Below, piece after piece: positions 34,501 to 45,352 of a stretch of 64,000 bases of DNA; the first letter of the stretch is position 1; every line of letters begins with the position of its first letter. The DNA comes from Theileria orientalis strain Shintoku (lineage: Eukaryota; Apicomplexa; Aconoidasida; Piroplasmida; Theileriidae), in contig NC_025260.1 of assembly GCF_000740895.1 (NCBI RefSeq), positions 2,212,001 through 2,276,000 on the forward strand, written 5' to 3'. Below the pieces are notes generated by a model that worked only from the letters and a program-made list of their open reading frames with translations, was not told the origin of the DNA and made no database searches. Both the position numbers and the translations under genes were made by a program.

Positions 34501-35165
34501 CTCTGGGTCCAGCTTATACACTTCCGTCAGCAACTCCCAGGCGTATGAGATCGCCTTTTCCTTGAAGTAGTCTCCGAAGCTCCAGTTTCCGAGCATTTCA
34601 AAATACGTGTTATGGTAGCAGTCGTGTCCCACGTCCTCGAGGTCATTGTGTTTCCCGCCCGCTCTGATACACTTCTGAGAGTTGCACGCCGTTCTCAGCT
34701 TTCCGAACTCCGTGTTCTCATCGCTCTTGCCCATGATTATGTCTTTAAACTGGTTCATCCCTGCGTTGACGAACAACAGCGTTGGATCGTTGTTCGGAAG
34801 AACTGAGGCGCTCGGCCAATATGTGTGATTTTTAGACACAAAATAATCCACGAACTGTTTTCTAACCCATTTGCTGTTAGATCTATTCAAATCAAGGCTA
34901 GTGTGAATGTTATTCAAATTAGAAGAATTCGACATTTTGTTTGTGTTAATAAACCGATAATTTTTCGTCTAAAAGCAATTAATTTATACATATAACTTAC
35001 AGATAGTTTAAATCTATTTATAAAAAACATAGAATTTTTTAATGTATGTGTTTGGAAAGATGCAATATGATTAATATTTCGTCTTTGAGAAACACAAAAG
35101 GATTCCTTAAACCAAATAGCACCGTTTAACAAATTAAATAATAGAATTGCATTAGAAATACGCAT
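31590..35165 (-). CDS. AARS: alanyl-tRNA synthetase with optional upstream leader exon
   Basis: The core enzyme uses exons 34935-33180, 33071-32620, 32475-32170 and 31958-31590: 960 residues from MSNSSNLNN. Class II motifs are clear (NAGMNQFKD, EMLGNWSFGDYF, GMGLERL), as is the editing domain with HTATHILNF and EVCGGTHL, both Zn-binding. A separate exon at 35165-35001 starts MRISNAILLFNLLNGA, signal-like, then a basic transit-like st retch, ends in a GTAAGT donor and splices across a 32-nt intron to 34968. The frame runs through eleven codons into the core ATG. The long product would be 1,026 residues. In Plasmodium a single AlaRS serves both cytosol and apicoplast, so two starts here fit dual targeting. 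Intron 3 holds 24-bp repeats in an open frame. Confidence 0.95.
31982..32130. repeat. 24-bp degenerate tandem repeat in AlaRS intron 3
   Basis: About six copies of a 24-bp unit (sense strand GATTACACACATAGCTTTAT then TAAT) lie in the intron between 32169 and 31959. Two copies are identical. The unit is a multiple of three and stays in frame with the preceding exon, so the intron has no stop until near its 3' end. Confidence 0.85.
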
Positions 35166-35518
35166 ACATTACAAGTATAATAAAATGTGAAGCAATAATG
35201 ACTAAAAAAAGTAACTAGAATTTCCTACACCATAAACATAAAAAACATGTGTTAAATCACCAATTATTAAGGTTTGTAAAATAATTCTTACTTTCATTTC
35301 AAAGAAATCGATTCGTTCAAATCGTCTTGTGTAATAAATAGATTCGACTAAAAATAAATTTTAGTTTTTTTTCCATTCACAAAAGTAACATCAATTACAC
35401 GTAAATGTTACTTATAAGCAATTACATTTATAAAACACACATGGAAAAGGCTTTTTGAAGCCTTTTGTATCATTTTGTTTCTTTCTTGCCATTTGTGTAA
35501 AGTATTTAAGCATATCAT
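35166..35518. other. divergent intergenic region between AlaRS leader exon and VPS53
   Basis: 353 bp of AT-rich sequence. It contains a short perfect hairpin-like GGAAAAGGCTTTTTGAAGCC near 35441-35461 just upstream of VPS53. No gene is supportable. Confidence 0.55.
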
Positions 35519-38179
35519 ATGGATTTGAAAAGCTATGATCTTACGAAGCTCCTAGATAACCCTGTCAGTTTTCTTAACGAAAACTTCCCGGACGAATTCA
35601 GCTTCTACGGAATAGACACACTGATCGCACAGTTGAACGAAGAGATTAGAATACAGGATAAGTCGCTGATAAACCTGTTTGAACAAAAGGCAATTTCAGG
35701 TGACAAAGTGCACGAAAAGTTTGAAAATCTTCAGCTTGTCACAAACAAGCTAGAGTCAAGCATCAAGGAAATACACGAAAGGTCGAGGAAGGGAGAGAGT
35801 TCGCTGAAGTTACTGTCGTCAGACATAAGAGCTCTGCACAACGCAAAGATAAACATATGCGAAACAATAGTGACGCTTAAGAGAATACTAATGTAAGGGA
35901 TTGATGTCGTGTCACACACGTGTGTAGGTTCTCGAACATGCTGGAGGACCTGTCGAAAAGCGCTAAGTCGAGAAACTATAGGGAAGCATCAGGATACGTA
36001 GTAGTACTGAAGGAGTTGAGAGAATCATTAAAGCTTTTGAATAAATCGCCATCAGTAAAGAAATTGTTGAACTCATGCGATTCGTTGCTGGAAAAGCTGA
36101 AGGACCAAGTAACAGAGGACTTAGAAGTCAAGCTGGGACTGAAGCTGACAGACGCACAGCCGGAAGAGCCGCTGAAAGTAGAAGAAGTGTGTCTGTGCGG
36201 AGATGCATTGGGAGATGAAATAAGAGAGTATATATCGAATAAGTACTCGTCAAATCTGAAGAATTTATACCAAAACAGCTTTTTAAACAGTTTTGACCTG
36301 AAGAGTAAGTGTAAATAGAAGTTATAATGGTATAAATAAGTAGTAAGATTGCCGTGGTCAGAAGGGTGTCAAGTGAAAAAAATATATTAACCATTTGTAT
36401 TTTAGCGGTGGACAACTTGAACCACAGGTTCTCATGGTTCAGAAGAATGATGAACGAGTTTGACGTAAGAATTATATTATCATAGCAATTAATTTAAGGT
36501 TTTAATGAGGTTTAGGATAACTTTAGAGGAAAGGTGCCCTTGAGTTGGGGAATATACGAAAAGTCGACGGACGCATTTGTAGAGTCGCTGAGAACACAGC
36601 TAATAGTAAAAGTTTTATGAAACTGAAGGAACTGTAGGACATATTGAGTCAGTCGCACCAGTCGCTCAGCGCAAACAGTTTAGTGTCGTGTCTGTTGAGG
36701 TGCAGAGAGTTTGAGGACGAGTTGGAGACGAGGTCGGCGCAGAACACGGAGAAGGAAGCGGTGCCGCAAAGAGCACCGGTGGAGTTCCCAGAAGTGCTAG
36801 AGCCGGAGGCGCCGGCGAAAAAGACGAAGCGCCCGGAGATCAGCAGGATGCTGAGCAGCTGCTTCGAAGGGTACCTGGGACCATGGATAGCAAGCGAAGA
36901 AGCACAGCTGTCAGATCTGCTGTCAAGGATAATATCAGACAATGGTAAGAACAAATTGGATGAAAGGATTGTTATGTAGACTCGGCAATAATGCTTGTTT
37001 TCGTATCAGCAAGGGAGCTGTTCTCGTCAATAAACGCAAGGCTGCAGGCAACAATGACAATAAGCTGCGAACAGGCGTTGTATGAGATGTTCCTGGTCTT
37101 CAAGAAGGTGGTCAACAAGTATAACCACCACCTGGCAAGTAAGGTGTACCAGGTGCAGAGAACGGCGGATCTGGAGTCGATGGCGAAGATAGCAGGAAAC
37201 ACAATCGCAACATGTGACTACTGCCTAGATCTGCTAGACAAGCTCACAGACGAGATCAGAGAGACGATATCGCAAACGTTCGTGGAACTGGTGACGTTTG
37301 GGCCAGAAAAAGGTACAGCATTAGTACTATTTGTAGTAGTAATAGCACTGGTGGTAGTAGTAATAGTAGTAGTATTGGTAACACTATTAGTAATAGTAGT
37401 AGTATTGGTAACACTATTAGTAATAGTAGCAGTAGTAGTAATAGATAAAGGTAGTTACTTGTACCTCGCTATCGTTTGATAGTTATAGCAGTGATGCAAT
37501 CACGATGTTAACAAATGAGTAGAGAAAGTGTCATCCATTAAGTCGGACTGCTTCAAGCATCTGCTGGACTCCATGTGCACGTTCCTGCCGTATACGGCGA
37601 ACGCACACGCGGAGGTCTCAGGGCCAAGTGAGCTGTTGTTGAAGAACGAAAGGCTGATCCTGAAGAGGCTGGAGGTGTCGACGCAGTGCCTGCCGAACGT
37701 GTACCTGTACCACATCACGAACAAGATCGCAAGAAACTACCTGGCGCACTTCAAGGACTTCATTTTCGCGCTCAACTACGTGTCGGAGGGAGTGACGCAG
37801 CAGCTGCTGCTGGACTCGTACGAAATGAGAAGGTTCCTGACAGACAAGGTCAAGGAGCTGCTGAAGACGCTGCCCCAAGGGTACCTCGACAGCGTGTCCA
37901 CTGAGATGAAGAAGCTGGAGACGCTGATAAAGGTGCTCACAGCGCCGGAGCACTCAAGCGAAGCATACGAAGGTAACAATGATGTGTAGTATTTATGCTT
38001 TGACCCTGTTAATGGTGCACCGATTATTAGTAGTATTCTCAGCCTACAATAAATTAATTAGTGGTAATAACAATTATTCACTTTCAAAAACTAATTTATT
38101 TGCAGCTCTACTTACTGAGAATGGAGGCTCGTGCACGCAGCAGGAACTGGACATAATTTTAAACATTAAGCGTCTCTAG
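35519..38179 (+). CDS. VPS53: GARP/EARP tethering complex subunit VPS53
   Basis: Eight exons (35519-35892, 35928-36304, 36406-36464, 36516-36605, 36638-36944, 36980-37312, 37523-37972, 38106-38179) give 687 residues. The N-terminal part matches VPS53: NFPDEFSFYGIDTLIAQLN, a coiled coil, then SSDIRALHNAKINICETI, the family's D-I-x-x-L-x-x-A-K block. The motif NHRFSWFRRMMNEF after exon 3 is a conserved W-rich stretch. The rest is alpha-helical and ends with a short C-terminal exon. VPS53 is a core subunit of GARP (endosome-to-TGN retrograde tethering) and EARP. Exon 7 is notably GC-rich. The sixth intron holds trinucleotide and 30-bp repeats. Confidence 0.88.
37320..37445 (+). repeat. GTA-rich simple sequence with two 30-bp repeats in a VPS53 intron
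   Basis: The intron 37313-37522 is dominated by GTAGTAGTAAT words. Two identical 30-bp units at 37365-37394 and 37395-37424 (AGTAGTAGTATTGGTAACAC then TATTAGTAAT) follow each other. A related GTAGTAGTAACAC word also occurs twice between 38300 and 38362. Confidence 0.85.
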
Positions 38180-38447
38180 TAGCTAATAGCGCTTACGTCA
38201 AGAGGATGTGAATTTAAATAAACGTGCCAAGTATACAGGATATATAACATGGTGACTTACACATCGATATATTCCACACATTAGCACACATCGCATACCA
38301 CCTATAACGTAGTAGTAACACACATAAAACATAGATGTAAAAACGTAGTAGTAACACATCGGGATGAGCTGTGCATAGTGTGACAAAAATTAATACTGTA
38401 CAGAGATGGGTAGTTGTATGCAAAACCAAAAGTGGACAGGCGCGCCA

Positions 38448-39650
38448 CTACTGGTAGTGTTTGAAGCCGAACATCTTCGTCATGTTCATGCGCGACTTGG
38501 CCCTCTCCTGGGACAGAGAGTACTGCTCAGCGAAGCGGCGGCCGAGCTGGTAGTCATGGCCGCCGCCCATCTGGCGAATCTGCGTCTTGACGTCCTGAGG
38601 GTTAATGGCGATGGTCTTGAGGAGGTTGATGAGGTAAAGGAGCTCCTGGTCAGACTCGTCGCCGTCAAACTCCCTTACGAGAATGGCGTTCTCCTCCTGG
38701 AGGGAGCAGGCGACCCTGTCGTGGTCGACGAGAATGACGCGGTTGAGGTTACGGCCGAGCCGCGAAAGGTCTTTGACGTAGCCGCCCTTGAACTTGCGGC
38801 AGTGGTCGCGGTGGATGCACCCGATCACGGGAAGACCCCAAAGGTTCGCAACGTCGTAGGCGACGGGGTACGGGTCGTCGGACCAAATCACAATCTCGAA
38901 GTAGTTGATCAGCTCCTTGAAAAACTTGTCCGCGTACGGGCGCTTCTTCACCTGCCAGCCGAGCTTCCGGTCGTACTCCATCTTCGCGATCACCTTGTCG
39001 AGGTCGACGACGAGCGTGGGCAGGTTCGGCGGGTACTTGAGCTCGTCGAAGTCCGGCAGCAGAGGGCTGTTGTCCGGCGGGAACAGCTCCTCGATCTTGT
39101 CGTACACGTACTGCGTCAGGTCGTCGAGGACCTGCGAGAGCTTGTAGTGCTTCAGCTCCTCGCGCCTCTCGACGTAGTAGGAGAGCAGAATCCCCGAGAA
39201 TACGAGCGTTGCGCCGCCGTACATCCCGGCGGGAACGTACTTGAAGAGCTTGTTCTCGGGCTTCTTATCGCCGTTGTCGCCGCTACCAGATCCCTCGTCA
39301 CTTTTTGACTCCTGACCTGAATCGGCCCTAGATTCTTCGTCACTTTCTTCCCTAGACCCCTTTGTTTGTTCGTCTTTTGGGGACAGTGTCACCGCACGCT
39401 TCTGGCTCTTAACAAATGGATTGCCGAGGGATTCCTCTTTAATTTTATCAACTAATGTGTTTGATTTAAATGTAAACTTTGATCTTGTCGAATAACTGTG
39501 CTTTGGAAATCGGTTAACGACTAAATTGTCAATACGGTTGCTAATGGCACGTGTATGATTATTTACGGACGAAAACAAGCCTGAAGACCTACTTTTACAA
39601 AAAAAACTATTAATACAGCATAGGCTTCTCCTTAACATACTTTTGTACAT
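38448..39650 (-). CDS. TIM50: TIM50, mitochondrial inner-membrane import receptor
   Basis: A single exon of 400 residues. The N-terminus is Arg/Ser-rich and suited to mitochondrial targeting. A disordered acidic region (residues 85-130) is followed by one transmembrane helix (GGATLVFSGILLSYYV) and the FCP1/NIF-like domain: LPTLVVDLDKVI, KLGWQVKKRPYADKFF, FEIVIWSDDPYPVAYDV, GRNLNRVILVDHD. The phosphatase DxDxT core reads DLDKV, so it lacks the third residue; loss of catalysis is usual in Tim50. Tim50 faces the intermembrane space and hands presequence proteins to the TIM23 channel. The GC-rich 3' half uses codons ending in G or C. Confidence 0.9.
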   Translation of the reverse strand: MYKSMLRRSLCCINSFFCKSRSSGLFSSVNNHTRAISNRIDNLVVNRFPKHSYSTRSKFTFKSNTLVDKIKEESLGNPFVKSQKRAVTLSPKDEQTKGSREESDEESRADSGQESKSDEGSGSGDNGDKKPENKLFKYVPAGMYGGATLVFSGILLSYYVERREELKHYKLSQVLDDLTQYVYDKIEELFPPDNSPLLPDFDELKYPPNLPTLVVDLDKVIAKMEYDRKLGWQVKKRPYADKFFKELINYFEIVIWSDDPYPVAYDVANLWGLPVIGCIHRDHCRKFKGGYVKDLSRLGRNLNRVILVDHDRVACSLQEENAILVREFDGDESDQELLYLINLLKTIAINPQDVKTQIRQMGGGHDYQLGRRFAEQYSLSQERAKSRMNMTKMFGFKHYQ

Positions 39651-39826
39651 GTTTGCGATAGGGTAGAGTTAAATATTACTGTTAGGAATCCGAGCCACCC
39701 AACGAGGCGACTATACAATTTATGTTTTGACAGCCACACACTGTTATGAAAATAAACATACAATCTGGCACATTTGCTTACACACAGTTGTTTACTTAAA
39801 ATATTAGTTCTTAAATTTGCAACATT

Positions 39827-41542
39827 TTACAAATCCTCTTCACTTAGTGCGTACTTCAAATGTGACTTCCACACGTTCCTACTCGCCTTCTCCAGTATTG
39901 CCTTCCCCTTGTCGGGGTGCGTGCTGCAGATCACCTGCGTGGTCAGGTCGTTCAGGAAGCGCTCCTTCACCCTCCTTTGCGTCATTCTGACCTGGTCGAA
40001 CTGCGACTTGCTCAAAAAGGGCAGGATCGCCGTGTATCCCAGGTACGGGTTCTGGTAGTCCACCTTCGTGTCCCCCAGGATCTCCTCCTTTTTGAGAATC
40101 GCGCCCTTCTCTGTCATGTACAGTGGTACCGGCCCCTTCGGGTAGCACGTTTCAATCCAGCTTCTTTTGCACTTCTCCAGGTTTTCCTCGATTTCGACCG
40201 ACTTCGGGAACACTGTGAGCAGGATGTTGTTGTAGCACTTCGGCTCAATGCCCGCCTCGATCATCTTCGGGTTCTTCAGCCTCCAGCGTATTTCCGAGTT
40301 CTGGTTTAGTGCGACGTTGGTATAGCGCTTCCCTCCGAGCACCGTCAGCAGCGGCTCCTTCAGCGCCGTGAGTGGCATTGTGAACTCTCTGTGCATGATC
40401 CACTGGAACTTCAGCGACGTTCTCGCTCCTGTGTTGTTCAGGAACTCGACGTCTGGGTACTCCGAGAGGAACTTGATGATGCCGCACACCGTCAGCGAGA
40501 ACGCTCCCGAGACCCTCGAGAGCACTATTGCGATAACGCTCCTCTCCTCATCTTCCTCTTCCTCTTCCTCCTTCCTTTTTTCCGGTTCTTCCACTGGCTC
40601 ATATATTTTCGACTCTAGCTCCATTCTTTCCTGCTTCACTTTGATCTCCAGGTCCTCCACCTTCAACTCGTCCATGTTATTAAGGTCCAGCTCTATCTTC
40701 GTCTCACTGGCCGCTGGCACTTCGTACTTTTTAACCCGCACATCCAGCAAACTGTCTCCGTAGATCGGCATGAGCATCTTCTCAGCGACCACGTCGTACA
40801 GGTCCTGGTCTATCTCGAGTACGAAGTGCGTGGGATAGTCTACGTTACTTCCGAACCTGTGTATAAATGACGGGAAGTACAGGTCCACTTGGTCCGGCAG
40901 TTCAAAGCACTCCAGGTCCAGCCCGTTTAGCAGCGTTTGCATCTTTCTATTTTTCACGCACGCACTCACGAACCCGTGGCCGCAGAATGGGCACGCCTTT
41001 TTATCCTCCAGGTCATAAATTTCAAACGGTTCATCGTTCGTTGACTTTTCGTCGAAATCCGGCAGGCTCTCTCCCAAACACTCCTGGAGGCAGTTTTTAC
41101 ATCCGCTGCATCCGCACCTTGCTGAACATTTTACAAGGAAAGGCTGATTTAGGGGTTTATGGCACAGTTGACAGATGAGGGAAATTGGAAACTTTTTCAA
41201 CTTTTTCGTATCTCCAGCAAAGTCAGGTTCAATCTGGGTCTTTGCTTCGTGCACAATCGGCTTACTGGGCGTCCAGGCAACTCTGTTGATTATTAGCCTT
41301 GACCCGGTGTGAACCACGATGTTATCATCTAGAGGCTGGAGTTCATCTGGCTTGTTATCGTCGTACAGTGATATCAGCAAGTTGGTTTTCCTGGCAAACT
41401 CCCTCATTAAACTGGTTTCCTGTGCGATCATGATCTTTAAATCCGATATTAGAACTCCGGCATTCGTATCTAGCTGTAGTTCACGCCATATGTTTCGTTC
41501 ACTACCGAAACGGTAGAATATATGCCCAGATTCGTCCTTCAT
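39827..41542 (-). CDS. RBBP6: DWNN/RING protein, RBBP6/Mpe1-like
   Basis: A single exon of 571 residues. It opens with a DWNN ubiquitin-like domain: HIFYRFGSERNIWRELQLD, then SDLKIMIAQE, NLLISLYDDNK, LDDNIVVHTGSRLIINRV, in the RBBP6 order. A Cys-rich RING-like domain follows (CQLCHKPLNQPFLVKC, CSGCKNCLQECLGE and CPFCGHGFVSACVKN), with an insert between its halves. The CCHC knuckle seen in RBBP6 is not evident. A long lineage-specific C-terminal part follows, with an acidic Glu run. In yeast Mpe1 and RBBP6 this layout belongs to a cleavage and polyadenylation factor subunit. The call rests on DWNN plus RING; the C-terminus is not recognised. Confidence 0.75.
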   Translation of the reverse strand: MKDESGHIFYRFGSERNIWRELQLDTNAGVLISDLKIMIAQETSLMREFARKTNLLISLYDDNKPDELQPLDDNIVVHTGSRLIINRVAWTPSKPIVHEAKTQIEPDFAGDTKKLKKFPISLICQLCHKPLNQPFLVKCSARCGCSGCKNCLQECLGESLPDFDEKSTNDEPFEIYDLEDKKACPFCGHGFVSACVKNRKMQTLLNGLDLECFELPDQVDLYFPSFIHRFGSNVDYPTHFVLEIDQDLYDVVAEKMLMPIYGDSLLDVRVKKYEVPAASETKIELDLNNMDELKVEDLEIKVKQERMELESKIYEPVEEPEKRKEEEEEEDEERSVIAIVLSRVSGAFSLTVCGIIKFLSEYPDVEFLNNTGARTSLKFQWIMHREFTMPLTALKEPLLTVLGGKRYTNVALNQNSEIRWRLKNPKMIEAGIEPKCYNNILLTVFPKSVEIEENLEKCKRSWIETCYPKGPVPLYMTEKGAILKKEEILGDTKVDYQNPYLGYTAILPFLSKSQFDQVRMTQRRVKERFLNDLTTQVICSTHPDKGKAILEKASRNVWKSHLKYALSEEDL

Positions 41543-41681
41543 TTTAAAAATTAAATTAAATGAAACATATATAATACATATTTAAAAGGCAGAATCGATT
41601 GAAATATATTTCAAAAATAAAGAATAAAAATTCTGTTATATGGTGTACGTAAATTTACTATTTGATAAAAATTTATAATGA

Positions 41682-43250
41682 ATGAAACACATTTTTATAT
41701 TGATTATAATTTATCTCAGTGTATTGTATAATATTAATGTAGTTTGTTTTAGATTCCATAAAAACAGGAATCTTGTGTATAATAGTTGTAATTACATGAA
41801 AAGAAAGCTAAACGAAATTCAAGAGGTATGTATATTTATTTTAATAATAAAATACACGTTTAGGATGCTTCTTCTCAGGATTTAATTGAAGAAAACCCCT
41901 ATAGGATTGTAAACGGATATAGATTAGTCGTTCCATATTTAAACGTATATAAAACCTATGTTAAGCAGAGATGGATGGGAAAACAACTATACAATGTCTT
42001 GACGGATGAATTTGCAGCATTTAATGACGAATATATAAGGTACGCTTCGTCGAGGAATAAGATAAAGGTGTTTGACAAGGACGATAGAGATATATACCCA
42101 AACAGTCCAGCAAAGGTCCTAGTTCACAAGCTAAAGCCGAACGAAAAAATAGTACACTACGCATCAGTCCATGAACCAATATCTCTACACACACATATAA
42201 GAGTTCTTCACGAAGACGAAGACTACATAGTGGTATCGAAGCCAACGAGCTTACCAGTGTATAGAACAGGCACGTATAAATATAACACACTAATAGAGGT
42301 GCTGAAACACGAAGTGGACTGTTGCAAAAATTTGGACCTATATCCAGTGCACAGAATAGATAAACTCGTCTCAGGAATAGTGGCCTTTGCAAAGAGTAGT
42401 AGAGCAGCAACAGTGTTATCGCAAAGTTTAAGGGATAAGTCAGTAAGGAAGGTATATATAGCAAGGGTTAGGGGTAACTTCTGGGAATTTATGAGAAAAG
42501 CTGAAGAGTGTGAAGATGATGAGAATATAGATGATGAAAAGTTGAGTAAAATAGTTACACACCACGGGTATATACATCCAATATCAATAAAACTGAGCAA
42601 GCACGAGTTCACAGACAAGTGTTTAAACAGTAAATACAAACCAGCAACGACGAGGTTCAGGTTTATAGCACACAACAAGGACCTGGATGAATCACTAATA
42701 CTGGTATCGCCAATAACGGGAAGAACACACCAAATAAGGTATTTATAGAGAAATAGAAGTTATGAGATGACTAGACTAATAGTAATATAATTATGTACTA
42801 ATTATGGTTATATAATGACATATTTGATTGAATTAAATGGGTTGAGACAAGTTTAACCAAAATATAAAATTATTCAGAGCACACCTTAAATTTTTGGGCC
42901 ACGCAATATCAAACGATCCATCATACAACAATGGGCACTGCACAGACAGTAGTGAATATTTTAGGGAAATACCAACGTTGAACTGGCAAGTAGACGAGGA
43001 AGGCAATTGGTGCATTCCGGAGATAGGATTTTACGACAACACGGAAAATAAGCCCACGAAGGAAGAAACAATGTATCACATAGGACTCAACAATAAGTCA
43101 GACGACACACTGACGAAAACAGGAATATTTCTGCACTCGTTGAGATATATCTGGGATAAGCACTTTGATGTGTCAGATTCATTGCCGAAGTGGGTGGACA
43201 AGTTTGATATAGACGGAAAATTGGACGTAACGAAACTGAACATGTGGTGA
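41682..43250 (+). CDS. RluA-family pseudouridine synthase with organelle-type leader
   Basis: Three exons (41682-41825, 41864-42738, 42878-43250) give 463 residues. The first 20 residues are hydrophobic (MKHIFILIIIYLSVLYNINV) and the next 25 are basic with Asn, Lys and Arg, a signal-plus-transit pattern suggesting the apicoplast, though other organelles remain possible. The catalytic domain shows LHEDEDYIVVSKPTSLPV, YPVHRIDKLVSGIVAFAK with the catalytic Asp of HR(I/L)D, KVYIARVRG, and the spliced GRTHQIRAHLKFLGHAI. The last motif is created by the intron removal, which confirms the model. RluA enzymes modify uridines in rRNA or tRNA. A charged insert (about residues 250-300) splits the domain. 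Confidence 0.9.
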
Positions 43251-43363
43251 ACACACGAGCGACATAGTTCGGAAAAACAAATAATATACTTTTATTCGTA
43301 ATGATTTTGTACAATTTAGCGTTTTTAATTTATTTTAAAAATATGTAAACATAGAATATAGGA

Positions 43364-45352
43364 ATGTCGACTCGTCAAATTAAAAGGTTACAGAGAATTG
43401 CGAAGGGCGACGAGTCGGATACGTCTGAGGAAGAAACGCCACAAAAACTAACACCGTACGCCAATAAGCCTAAGTATTCATTCAACCTTTTGGCAGAAGA
43501 TAGCGACTCGGATCAGAGTTCATCTGCAGATGAAGAACAAGTCAACGGAGTGGAAGATCACGAAAAACCACAGGATTCCACTCCCAAATCTAAAGAAGAG
43601 GTTTGGTAGATGTTAAAAATAAACGGTTATAGGTTTCTGATGAATCTGACTGGGAAAAGTTGTTAAACGAAATACAGGATCAAACGTCGGTAACAGATGA
43701 ACAAGCAAATATGGTATACGATCACTTTTTATCATCACCAATGCACTATTTTAAGACGAAAGGTATGTGTTAGTCTGTTTATAGTAAAAATTAAAATTAT
43801 TAGACCAAATGGAGAAAGGAAAGACAAAGTATTCAAAAAAGTCCTCTTTTCAGTCGCCATCAAGGTACTGGTTGGCGCCAGGTCTTAGTACCAGGGAGTA
43901 TATGCAGTTGAGAACCGTATCGTCGACGCAGATGGAAGTTGAAGTGAAGCCGGACCCGCACACAGGCAGAGATAAGTTTGAACTGAGCCTGACGAGACTG
44001 TAAGTTTAAAGTAAATTAAAGCGATACACGAAGGTACCGGGAGATAGACGACATATGTTCGTCGGCAGTGCAGTCACACGACTTTGAGCTGTTCAGAAGC
44101 CTACTGAGGGCACACCCATGTCACCTGGGACTGCTGATAAGAGGAAGTTGCATAAACACAATATCAGTAAGTTAAAGTGATAAAAAATGAGTCCTTAGAG
44201 TAACCACCAGGAGGCGTTTACGCACCTGGACATGGCGGTGAAGATATTGCAGACAGTGTTGCCACACAGCTTCTCAATATATCGCAAAAATAAAGCAAAC
44301 ATGCCAAACGTAAGATCACAAAGCTGAAATTATAATGTGTGCAGGTGTGGCTGCCCAGCGAGAGCGGAGACAACAAACTGGTGTACAGACTGCTGCTGCT
44401 GTACATGATATCTCTGGAGAGGAAGGGGCAGTGGCAAACGTCGCTGGCAATATGTAAGCTGCTGATGGCAATGGACACTCCCGAGGACGCAGCGCACGCA
44501 CTGCTGCACGTGGACATGTACCTGCTCAACTGCTTCGTAGAAAAAAGGTCAATATCGACGTTCGTGTACAACTACCACGAGCTGGTAAACCGAACGCTGC
44601 CTCCGCTGTTCTGGTTCCTGCCGAATTTTGCACTGACGTTGCCGCTGCAGCTGTTCCTGGACCTGACTAAGCCAGTGGATAACCTGATGGACCAGTACGA
44701 AGTGCTGAGAGACTTTTTAATGTACCTGCTGTGCCTGGAGGAAGTCGACGAGAACTACGATAAGGATGGAAACGTCCAGGACAATGAAAACAACCAGAGC
44801 AACATGAACTACCAGGATAACCGTGACGATGAAAACGACCAGGAGGACGAAGACGAGGGGGGATTCACATTTAACCCGAAGCTGGAGCTTAGCGAGCACA
44901 TGGAGCTGATAGACTGCATGGGCAAGTACGCGCCGTACATGTTCCTTCTGAGGGCACTGATACAGTACCCGCTCTTCATAGTGAAAATGGCGGAGCGCAC
45001 AGGCTCGTCGCCGGAGCTGAGGGCATGTTTATCAGAGTACCCGTTCAACAAGGCGAAGCTGCTGGAAAACGAGGACTACGACCGCATGGACTACCAGCTG
45101 ATTAGATGCTACACGCACAAGTGCGGGGACCTGTGGAGTGGAAGCAACGCCACGTTTCTGGCGACAACGGCGACCCTGCTGGCGGAAATGTACCAGGATG
45201 GGGACGTCAGAGATGTAATAGACGCGTTCGAGGACCTGTGGACTGAATACGCGGAGGAAATAGAACTCCCGGAGACGCTGAAGAGCGTGTCAGTCACTGA
45301 GTTCGATTTGGCAAACTACTCACTGCCGGCGGATCTAGAGCCCCCGATTTAA
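43364..45352 (+). CDS. TCF25: TCF25/Rqc1-type protein
   Basis: Six exons (43364-43600, 43633-43762, 43804-43999, 44034-44166, 44199-44309, 44345-45352) give 604 residues. The N-terminus, TRQIKRLQRIAKGD, matches the family opening S-R-R-x-L-R-R-L. SPSRYWLAPGLSTREYMQL, LKPD, and LERKGQWQTSLAICKLLMAMD then LPNFALTLPLQLFL agree with TCF25 in order. Rqc1/TCF25 is a ribosome-quality-control factor acting with Ltn1 and Rqc2/NEMF on stalled 60S subunits and promoting K48-linked ubiquitination of nascent chains. An acidic low-complexity insert (NENNQSNMN to EDEDEGG) is lineage-specific. This is the cytosolic type and has no leader. Confidence 0.85.

Noticed and set aside
35041..35165. Idea that the frame at 34914-35165 is an independent 83-residue gene
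   Set aside because: It ends out of frame inside the AlaRS start region, and a GTAAGT donor at 35000 with acceptor at 34969 joins it in frame to AlaRS, so it is better read as a leader exon.
35441..35461. Hairpin-like GGCTTTTTGAAGCC as a terminator
   Set aside because: Rho-independent termination is not expected in a eukaryotic nuclear genome; kept only as a note in the spacer.
38406..39308. A 300-codon plus-strand open frame
   Set aside because: It is antisense to TIM50, which has clear family motifs. GC-rich codon bias in TIM50 removes stops on the other strand.
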